DNA of 64,000 nt from NCBI GenBank assembly GCA_903813345.2, contig CAIIXF020000001.1, positions 30,805,915-30,869,914 of the forward strand, written 5' to 3'. The translations under genes were made by a program, and so were the position numbers. The number at the start of each line of letters is the position of its first letter. The first letter of the stretch is position 1. This DNA is from Owenia fusiformis. Lineage: Eukaryota; Annelida; Polychaeta; Sabellida; Oweniidae. Of the stretch, positions 1-8,520 are shown piece after piece. The notes under the pieces were generated by a model. That model had not been told where the DNA came from. It was given only the letters and a program-made list of their open reading frames with translations, and did no database searches.

Positions 1-272
1 TTCTTTGAAAATGTGACTTCTAGGTCGGGGAGATTCCCCATAGACCCCATGTTGTAAAACCACAAAAAGTGAAATATCTTTTCTTGTGTTGGGCAGATAA
101 TATTTTCTTTTACTGGGCATATTTTCATTTGTATAACTATCACATAAGGGTAATATGAAAAGTGAACCACTAAAACTGATGAATATTCAAGTTGAAGGGA
201 ATTTTGTAATACCCTGCCATGTTATTTCCCCCGAATCAGCCACCTGGTGGCGAAACTGGCAACTACCTACTC
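1..272 (-). repeat. Interspersed repeat, left copy (inverted relative to 30116-30392)
   Basis: This stretch is homologous, in reverse complement, to 30116-30392, with scattered substitutions along the whole length. Shared landmarks are the run reading GGGGAGATTCCCCATA near base 30, the AAAAAGTGAAATATCTTTTCTTG block near base 65, and a GCCACCTGGTGGC palindrome at 239-251 followed by GAAACTGGCAACTACCTACTC. The left side is cut by the window edge, so the true end of this copy is unknown. I do not recognise the family. Confidence 0.8.
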
Positions 273-590
273 TTATCTGAGTAATTCTCAAGATAAATGA
301 GATTAAACCAGTAACGTCGGTCTATTTGAAAACAAATAACACGTGGAGCAGGGGGGAAGCAACATTACGAAAGCGTATTTATAAATTCAATTTGTGCAGG
401 AATTTGTGTCTGCTGTGAATATCATATTACAATTCTCACAATTCAGTAATGTTATGCAATGACATTACAGATGAAAGATTTTTCTTCAAAATGAGACCCT
501 AATTATAAAATTCTGACCACTTATTCATATCTTTTTTTACTTCCAGTTCCCTGAAATGGTGAAGGGTTACTGTCCTTTTTATAGATAGAT

Positions 591-785
591 CATGGGCGTA
601 GCGCTATTTTTCTAAGTAGTACGCCACCACCACAGGAACAAGAGTTGAGTGAATCAAAAAACAATCATTTGGGGGGTCTGGGGGTTCTCCCCTAGGAACA
701 TTTTGAAATTTGGTTGTATTTGGAGCGAATTTGCAACCATCTGGTACGCCTGTGCGTACCCAGCGTACCGGGCGCTACGCCCATG
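591..785. mobile_element. Short MITE with perfect 14-bp terminal inverted repeats
   Basis: The ends are CATGGGCGTAGCGC (591-604) and its exact reverse complement GCGCTACGCCCATG (772-785). The core (about 613-755: CTAAGTAGTACGCCACCACC ... GGTACGCCTGTGCGT) recurs at 22151-22304 and 39790-39943, nested in another element and there flanked by TA. No open frame of note. It is a non-autonomous DNA transposon of unassigned superfamily. The TA flanks of the nested copies would fit a Tc1/mariner- or PIF-type TA duplication. Confidence 0.75.
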
Positions 786-955
786 GATATATTGACTCAG
801 ATCTGGCATAAACATCTCATATCACAGTGCTACAAGTTCCTGTGATTGACATATATACGCCAATGCCAAAATCATCCCATAAAGTCGAAATAGCACCACA
901 TCAAAGTAACGCCATACAATACATCGAAGTTCAATGCAGTCCCCCAGTAGCCTAG

Positions 956-1344
956 AGTCCATTTCACTGTTTAACTGCGTCAGTAAAAGCTAAAAAATAA
1001 GGAATCAAAATATCATTTTGCAATAAGATATGGAAAAATATATTCCTATTGTACATGAATGACATTTGTATATCTTGGATTGCTTCTAGTTTGGCTTATA
1101 AAGTGTGTGGCCTCTTATATTTGGATGCTTCTCTGCCATGTTATTTTCAAAAAGATTAACATGGCTGAAATTCTTCAAATTACAAGACGGCACAGGCTTA
1201 TTGCACAAAAAATTAAAAAATCTGAAATATACAAATGTCATTCATGTACATTATTAATATACTTTTCCATATATTATTGCACAATGGTCTCCCAATTTCT
1301 TATTTTTGCCATTCTACTGACGCAATGAAGCAGTGAAATGGACT
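956..1344 (+). mobile_element. MITE family A, copy 1 (AGTCCATTTCACTG termini)
   Basis: Terminal inverted repeats AGTCCATTTCACTG... / ...CAGTGAAATGGACT extend imperfectly for about 60 bp inward, and a second inverted pair (CATGAATGACATTTGTATAT near 1055 / ACAAATGTCATTCATGTACA near 1230) sits further in, so most of the element can fold back. It is bounded by CTAG on both sides (952-955, 1345-1348), either a 4-bp target duplication or part of the terminus. Copies 2 and 3 are at 2489-3195 (opposite internal orientation) and 4690-5071. The 89-codon open frame inside it is not conserved in the other copies and is not a gene. Confidence 0.85.
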
Positions 1345-1348
1345 CTAG

Positions 1349-2318
1349 AAAGAAACTCTTCGCAAAATTTATTTACGTCAGATATCTGATGTGTTGAAAG
1401 ATACGTACTGGTGAGAGTCTTCAAGTTACACTGTGAAGGTATTGAAGGTATTGAGAGGTTTTTAAAACCCATGGTACTGTATGAGGTCAATCAGTGCTCT
1501 GTTGGAACAACTTGACCTTCAATTTCATAAGAAAAAAATCACATAAATTAAATCACTCTTACCTTTGTCGATTGTGATGGAGTTTGAAAGCTTTTGGTGT
1601 AACAAGATCGGCAACTGTTACAGTATGCTAAATCGAATGTTGTCATACTATTCTTAATTGTTACTGGTAAAGAGTTTTGCAAAAATCGTAAAGATAATCG
1701 TCCGGTCTGCAGAGCAGCGGACATCTTGAACTCAGAGCCCTACATTTATTTGAAAGATAGTTTTACTTCAGAATTTATTTGTATTTGCACATTAATAATT
1801 GAAATACTTTAAGTGAACAAAATAAACTAACTTATATTGTTATATTTTATCATTTCAATTACTTCTCATCATTAGTTTTAAGGAAGAAATATTGCCATTT
1901 ATAAATATACTACAACGTCTCTCCATGAAATGGTAGCTCAGTATAAGTAAAGGTCCCGGATATTGCAGCCCGCAAATTACGAAATTTATGTTGAATGTTT
2001 TACCATAAATACCCACGCGATTATACAGCTAATGAACTGCAAATAGTTTTGACAACACTCTTTTAAAGATCTGGATGTCGAACGAGGAATACTACGAATG
2101 AAATTTAGGTCGTGGCCCGAGTGTGAAATCGAATTTCATTCTCTCTGGAGAGAGTCTCTCAGAATCGGTTAGATCTACTGAACACAGCTGGCTCAAAACC
2201 CAGATCGGTAGAGAATCGGCTACTGTAACCCCTGGGACTGTAACTGTATGCTTACTTAATCTATAGTCCTAGCCTCAGCCTGGGACCTCCAGCTTTGATA
2301 AGATTACAGGTACACAGG
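1349..2318. other. Non-coding, no feature seen
   Basis: AT-rich sequence with no convincing exon, RNA gene or repeat match to the rest of the window. The only local structure is a small palindrome around 2145-2160 (CTCTCTGGAGAGAG). Confidence 0.6.
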
Positions 2319-2484
2319 CAAATTACATCGGACCCCGTACAAGCCTGTCTAACAACGGGCCCTGTACAACCTTTTCGTTACGAGTCTCGTAATTGCTTGT
2401 AATTTTCGAGCCTTGTAAGAGCTTGTTATTACAAGGCCCGTAATAACTTGTAATTTTCTACCCTCTTACTTGACTGTACGGTGC
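2319..2484 (+). repeat. Minisatellite, ~60-bp unit, first block
   Basis: Diverged tandem units built on the words CTCGTAATTTTCGAGCC, TTGTACTTGC and GGCCCGTAATA. The block stops at 2484/2488, where MITE copy 2 begins, and the same unit pattern resumes at 3593. A 13-bp word, GTACGGTGCCTAG, occurs at 2476-2488 and again at 3580-3592, flanking the whole interruption. Confidence 0.7.
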
Positions 2485-2488
2485 CTAG

Positions 2489-3195
2489 AGTCCATTTCAC
2501 TGCTTCATTTCGTCAGTAGAACGGCAAAAATAAGAAATTGGGAGATCATTGTGCTATAATATATGGAAAAGTATATTCATAATGTACATGAATGACATTT
2601 GTATATTTCAGATTTTTAATTTTTTTTGTGCAATAAGCCCGTGCCGTCTTGTAATTTGAAGAATTTCAGCCATGTTAATCTTATTGAAAATAACATGGCA
2701 GAGAAACATCCAAATATAAGAGGCCACACACTTTATAAGCCAAACTAGAAGCAATCCAAGATATACAAATGTCATTCATGTACATTATGAATATACTTTT
2801 CCATATAGTATTACATACCTAGCGAAGCATTTGTATGGAAGTCAATGGGAAAGTTAGCGAGCTATATCCACCGATATTGCCCGATTACCCCGATATAGCC
2901 CGCTTACTTCGTTTTGATATTAGATTTCTTTAATAACCATGATAATATCATGACGTCACGTCATTGATACAAAGTAACCATGGGAACAAAGGCATGTAAT
3001 ACATCAGTTATGTCACTATGACGTGAAATATGCCTTCGTTCTTGCCCAAATATAGAGCCTCTCAAGGTCGGCCTATATTGGGAGAACTCAGGCATATTTC
3101 ACGTCATAGTGACATACCCTCTAATTATTGCACAATGGTCTCCCAATTTCTTATTTTTGCCGTTCTACTGACGTAATGAAGCAGTGAAATGGACT
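2489..3195 (-). mobile_element. MITE family A, copy 2, carrying a nested insertion
   Basis: Same termini as copy 1 (AGTCCATTTCACTG / CAGTGAAATGGACT, flanked by CTAG at 2485-2488 and 3196-3199) but with the interior in reverse orientation. The block GTGCAATAAGCCCGTGCCGT... near 2630 is the reverse complement of copy 1 near 1190. It is about 320 bp longer than copy 1 because another sequence is inserted at 2808-3124, between CCATATA and TTATTGCAC, which are adjacent in copy 1. Confidence 0.85.
2808..3124. mobile_element. Insertion nested in MITE copy 2, with a 27-bp perfect hairpin
   Basis: The insertion is defined by comparison with copy 1. Its right part holds a perfect 27-bp inverted repeat, 3009-3035 and 3090-3116 (TATGTCACTATGACGTGAAA... 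and its complement), with a 54-bp loop that itself contains CCCAAATATA / TATATTGGG. A CRE-like TGACGTCACGTCA lies near 2953. No matching terminal repeats are visible; the word ATTA on both sides may be a target duplication. Family unknown. Confidence 0.6.
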
Positions 3196-3581
3196 CTAGA
3201 CTATATCCTCTAGTCTGAAATTTTTTTGAAATTTGGTATGAAAATATTCAGACTATAGCCCATATATGTTAAAACTTGGGATTGAAAATTATTTGTTTAC
3301 ATAGGAAGTGCCATTCAAAATGGCCAACTGGGTAAATTAATTTGCATATTTGTTACTTACCCTAGCTTTATTTCCATTTGACATTATGCTGTCTTACTTT
3401 TTATGGCATTTAATTGTACCTTACTACTTAATTGAATTGTTTTAATGCTTATTTTTGGAGAGTGAAGTTTCCTAAAATTGATAATTGTGTGCAGGAAATT
3501 TCCTGTTTTTTCCCACAGGAGGGACATAATGATCAATAGACTGAATTCTCAGGAAATTCAGTCTATTGGATATAGACTAGT
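3196..3581. mobile_element. Inverted-repeat element adjoining MITE copy 2
   Basis: The left end reads CTAGACTATATCCTCTAG and the right end (about 3560-3580) reads CTATTGGATATAGACTAG, an imperfect inverted repeat of about 30 bp. The interior is AT-rich and non-coding. The unit directly abuts MITE copy 2, so it may be a second independent insertion or part of a composite. Confidence 0.5.
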
Positions 3582-3592
3582 ACGGTGCCTAG

Positions 3593-3790
3593 CCCCGTAA
3601 TAAATCGTAATTTTCAATCCCTGTACTTGCTCGTATGGTGGCTGTTACGAGGCCCGTAATAGCTCGTAATTTTCGAGCCTTATACTTGCCTGTGCGATAC
3701 CCGTAACAAGGCCCATAATCGCTTGTAATTTTTGAGCACTGTACATCGACGTATGGGGCTTGTAACGATGCTCGTAATTGCTCGCTTATT
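3593..3790 (+). repeat. Minisatellite, ~60-bp unit, second block
   Basis: About three diverged units: CCCGTAATAAATCGTAATTT..., GGCCCGTAATAGCTCGTAATTT..., GGCCCATAATCGCTTGTAATTT.... It is the continuation of the block ending at 2484. The 70-codon open frame on the minus strand here only reflects the repeat. Bases 3791-4189 after it show no feature. Confidence 0.7.
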
Positions 3791-4189
3791 TTGATGAACA
3801 CTTTTTGATCGATGAAACTAAATACAGAATACTTGAGAAATTACATTTCAATTTAATTTAATTATGAATTATATGTCTTCAATTCAAAAGTTTCAAAATA
3901 TTTGCATGTCTGTATCACCATGATGAAAAGTATAAAAGCTAGGAAACAAAATAAACAGGGTTATCAATGGGAGACACGACCATATTTCTCTACAAGGGAA
4001 GTAAATGCATATAAAAACATTTGTGTGTGATATTGGAGTACGTTGAAGTGTGATGTATTAGATAAATGTTATTGTTATCGAATCTATGAAATATGTTTGA
4101 AATGAGGAATATATAGCGCGTTGTAACAGTTATATAAGTGAATGTTGTAGTATGACATTAAATAACTTTTTACGTGCTGTAAAAGAGTC

Positions 4190-4305
4190 TGATGATGGGC
4201 CTTATACGAGTCCGAAATTACGAGCCTCGTACATTGCTCATATGGGCCTCAAAAACAACAATTACGAGCATCGTACGGGCCTCGAAAACAAGCTCCGTTA
4301 TTTGC
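4190..4305 (-). repeat. Minisatellite, ~60-bp unit, third block (reverse orientation)
   Basis: GGGCCTTATACGAGTCCGAA..., TTACGAGCCTCGTACATTGC..., TTACGAGCATCGTACGGGCC are the reverse complement of the unit at 2319-2484 and 3593-3790. The open frame 4152-4400 across it has no other support. Confidence 0.6.
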
Positions 4306-4520
4306 ATGTGTATTATAAAAGATATTTGAGTTGTTTTGTAATGGATCATTCAGATCTTTCAGGGGTTAGAAGTCCATGGGAACATGGTACCGTATTATGA
4401 TATAGCGCTTGCAAGAGCCAATTATGGGATTTACCTATTTCAGAGTCTATCTGATCTGTAAGTAATAGGACAGCCTTTAATCCAAGGTATATATCATTTA
4501 GTAATCGCAACACCTGAAAT

Positions 4521-4622
4521 AGCCATGCCCAAGTCGGTCTCTTTTACTATCTTGATTTCTATTATGACCGCCGGTAATAATTCAAGATCAAATAAGTAAA
4601 AAATACCGACTTGGGCAAGGCT
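4521..4622. repeat. Foldback, ~35-40 bp imperfect arms
   Basis: The left arm 4521-4555 (AGCCATGCCCAAGTCGGT... then TTTTACTATCTTGA) pairs with 4582-4622 (TCAAGATCAAATAAGTAAAA... then ACCGACTTGGGCAAGGCT). CACCTGAAA flanks both sides (4511 and 4624), which may be a target duplication. Confidence 0.6.
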
Positions 4623-4689
4623 ACACCTGAAACTGAAATACTGATTTTCACTGATAATGTGAAAAGGGAAAAATTGTAGTCAAATTGGG

Positions 4690-5071
4690 TTTTACCGTCT
4701 TCAAAGCAAACAGTTGAACCTAAAAAAATAAGAAATCTAAAGACTATTGTGCAATGGTATTTACAAAACATTATTTATATTGCACACAAATGACATTTGT
4801 ATATTTCAGATTATTTAGTAGTTAGTGTTATAAACCTGTACACTCTTGAAATTTGAGGTCCTGGGTTATTTTTTCAGAATTAACATGGCAGAGAAGCTTC
4901 AAAATATAAGAGGTTACAGACTTTATAAGCCAATTCACAAGCAATCCAAGATAGACAAATGTCATTCGTGTGCATTTATGAATATATATTTTTCTACATA
5001 TTATTGCACAAAAGTCTAGATTTCTTATTTTTGCTTTGGTTGCTGGTTGCTTTGAAGCAGTGTAAAAGACT
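4690..5071 (-). mobile_element. MITE family A, copy 3, diverged
   Basis: The interior matches copies 1 and 2 in order: ACAAATGACATTTGTATATT, TTAACATGGCAGAGAAGC, AATATAAGAGGTTACAGACT, TTATAAGCCAA, AAGCAATCCAAGATA and ACAAATGTCATTCG. The termini have decayed more than in the other copies, and the CTAG flanks are lost. It is the oldest-looking copy. Confidence 0.75.
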
Positions 5072-5369
5072 GTACTGATGTTTTAGAAATATGGTTGCAA
5101 TTCAAAATAAATGGCTCTTTAGAAGTAAATGTATTCTTTTTTTCCTAAATGAAACTCATTGTAACATAATTAATACATTTCTGTCATTTTGTGATATATT
5201 TCTATCACTGGCAATGTTTACTTTGAATAACTTTGCCACATAATGTTAATGACTATTTTACTTTGTGTAATTTGTTTGTAGGAATAGTTTCATTTTATAT
5301 ATCAGGATTTGTATGTGAAAATAAATACTGCAATTTAACAATTGGTTATCAAGCTGAGTATAACTAGAT
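5072..5369 (+). other. Presumed RTEL1 5' flank / 5' UTR
   Basis: AT-rich sequence between the last MITE and the RTEL1 start codon. I see no clear TATA box, CpG-rich stretch or upstream exon. The transcription start cannot be placed, and a non-coding first exon further upstream is possible. Confidence 0.4.
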
Positions 5370-8300
5370 ATGCCAGACATCCAATTGAAGGGAGTCAGTG
5401 TTTCCTTCCCATTTGAGCCTTATGCCTGTCAAGTGGATTATATGGAAAAGGTCATACAATGTCTTCAAACAGTAAGTCTTCTTCAATCATTTTTTTCAAT
5501 TTTCCACAATATCATCTTAATACAATAGCAGATGTATGTTTAAACTTCATAAAAGTTTATACATGTAAATAAATTTAAACTTAATTGGTGCATCTTCTTT
5601 CATTCAATCTGGCATTCTAAATAGAGGTTGTCATGGTCATCCATGATGCTTTTACTTATTCAGTGCTACTTGTATATTATCAAGAATACCAATGGTCTAT
5701 TAAAATGTATAAAGGGATATCAAACTAATCAATAGAAACTTACAATGTGCAGGGCTTGCATTAACGGCGTCCCGTACATGTTAAGGACTCAAAAATAATT
5801 TGGAGGACGCAAAAATTGAAAATATTTCAGTTTTTTGGACGCAAATTTTTTTTAGGTCAATACTACAATGTGTTTACAATGATACCTAACAAAAACAAAT
5901 AATTATGATCTCTCACCTTTATTTGAATCGTAAATAAGGCTCAACATGTTAAATATTTACAAATAATCATGATTCTCTCGAATTTTTTCGACTTTGTTTA
6001 TTTTTAGATTTGAAACCATGACAGGCGACAGTTTTTCCTATTCAGAAACAAATATTAGGTTATTCATGAAATAAAATGTATTCATTGTCGAATGAACGAA
6101 CATGCATTTATTCAGTCCGTACTTAACGTTTACTTCCGTTTTAATTTCGCGGCAAGAAATCAAAAACTGAAAGGTGTTTTGGTAAAAAATGCTTTTAAAA
6201 TAAAGTTATACCTCAAAACAGGCTAGAAATAGGGGACAGACTTTTTTTCAAAGGACACACTTTTTAAAAAAAATTGCGTCCTTGGGACTCACAAATTTTC
6301 TAACCTAATGCAAGCGCTGAATGTGTTTTCCAGAATTCTAATGGTCTACTGGAGAGTCCTACTGGCACAGGGAAGACACTGTGTCTTTTATGTGCCTGCT
6401 GTTCATGGCTTATAGGGAAGAAAGCAATGTGGCAACAACATAAGGCAGCCATTGCTGAGCCTGAACTAGCAGAGCAACTCCTTCATAGTACTGGCCTGAA
6501 GCAGGGAAGTGATTCCTGGGGCGGCATGTCAGGTATGTTTAATATCACCAAGAAGTGGGGATGACGTAATGTAAAGCAAAATGAAGGGTATAGAACCTCT
6601 GCTTATTCAAAATGCAACATTTTTTGTAAAAATGTAATCTTTGATAATTCAAATACCAGATGACTAATTTGGTTTCAGTTTTGTATGCTGATGCCTTAGG
6701 GACAATTGTTCAAGAAGTGATTCACTCAATGACCCGGGAATTCTAAAATGGCCACGATTATTTATTAGTTAAATGCAATTTCTGATAACTAAGATACCAG
6801 TTTTTTGATACCTTAACTACCAAATTTTATAGGCGGAGCTAATATTTTATGAGAATAAAACCTCTTTACAAGAAGAAATTTTGAATATGGCTACTAAATG
6901 ACTGCCCTTTTTAATAAAATATATAATCTTCGGTAACTCAGATACCAGTTGTTCTTTCGATTTCATGTGAAGGATTTCATAAAATGGCTGCTGAATTCCA
7001 AATGGCCACCTTTTTCGGAAGAAATATAATAATATAATCATTAATTATCAAAAACTTTAGGTTCATGCGTATGTTTATGTACTTAATATTTGTATCAGGA
7101 GATAAATCTATTTTTAGTAAAATTATAACAGTACAGCGTATTATAACACAAGAGGTCTGAGTTTCTTTCACTTGTGTTTCAGCTCATCCAAAAATTATAT
7201 ATGCATCCAGAACTCACTCTCAGCTTTCACAAGCAGTACAGGAACTTAAACGTACATCATACAACCAGTGAGTAGAAGTACTATTACTTGAAACGATAAT
7301 TTAGAACCAGTTTTTAAGGACATTGAATGAGTAAATTGTGTACAAGACAAGAGCAAATGTAGGACTTTGATTGGAATAGTGCAGAAGGTTAATATGAAAT
7401 GACTTGTGTGGAATAGCACAATGGTCATCATTTGCATAAGTAAATACAAGTATTGAATTGTAAAAAAGATTGCTTAAAACCTCAATTCAATATTTTTTTT
7501 AAATAATTTTTTACAAGATAAGTACTTCAACAAAAAGGATATAGACATTACATCTGATTTTTAAAGATTAACTTAAAATTATGGACGCATGTTTTCATTT
7601 GTTTAGTTTCAAAGTGAGTGTGCTCGGGTCAAGGGAACAACTATGTATTCACCCTGGTGTGCAGAAAGAGACCAATAATACATCAAAAGTGCATATGTGT
7701 AGGGCAAAGGTACAGGCTCGGAGCTGTCATTTCTACAACAATCTAGAAAGTATGTTTCAGTCTCATTATAGCTATCTTTACAAATGTATTTGACTTGATG
7801 CATATGGTATTTATTGAGCTTGCCATTGTTGCCTAGCTTGAACTGAATATTATTGCAGTTTTAGTAAGACTCTGTTTATGATATTGACAAATTTTACATG
7901 CAGGAAAAGTTCACTTTATGGCTGACAACCACACTCTGGTTTGAAAGTAAAATCCTAGAAGAACATTTCTTTCTTCATTAAGATAATCATACATGATCAA
8001 TGTACAAAAATCACATTGTTTAATACTATGAATTATACAATTACTTTTTTGAAGATTTTTCAAGGACAGAAAATGTCCTTTCAAATTCAAAGCATAAGTC
8101 TAATATATGTGTAGTATCCGAGCCCTAATGTCACTTTTTTTGTGGACACCCTGTATAAATTCTCATGTTTTTACAGATGGAAAGTTGCAGAAAGACTATC
8201 AGGCCAATGTTGTTGATATAGAGGACCTTGTCACACTTGGAGAAAAACACAAGTAAGCACAGGTTAAGTCAGGCAATAACTAATGAAAATATGTGAAATT

Positions 8301-8520
8301 ACACTCCTGGTCAGCATCCCCCTTGTTACAGCTTACAACTGTGCTTAAATGTTCTGTTTAAACTGTAGTTCATACTTTTCAGTTTTTGTTGAAGTCCGTG
8401 AAAATGAATGTAAAAAAATACTTATATGTTTCCAGAGTTTGCCCATACTACATGGCCAGAGAGTTGAAGAAAGAAGCAGAGATTATATTCATGCCTTATA
8501 ACTACTTACTTGATCCTAAG
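5370..8520 (+). CDS. RTEL1: RTEL1 exons 1-6: Walker A and Fe-S domain (residues 1-230)
   Basis: Exons are 5370-5471, 6334-6532, 7183-7267, 7607-7749, 8177-8252 and 8436-8520. The start ATG 5370 is chosen because the N-terminus ([17 protein letters not shown]) aligns with the Q-motif start of RTEL1 proteins. Exon 2 carries the ATP-binding Walker A. Exon 3 carries motif Ia ([11 protein letters not shown]). Exons 4 to 6 carry the four Fe-S ligands in the contexts LCIHP, MCRAK, SCHFYNN and VCPYY. Exon 6 ends with [11 protein letters not shown]. The exon 4 acceptor (7606) gives one extra residue (NHFKVS) relative to human; the other joins are unambiguous. Introns 3 (7268-7606) and 4 (7750-8176) show no feature beyond a TACAGGGTGTCC-like transposon end near 8140. 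Confidence 0.95.

Noticed and set aside
3009-3116. microRNA precursor
   Set aside because: A perfect 27-bp stem with a 54-base loop is not like animal pre-miRNAs; the same holds for 17385-17487.
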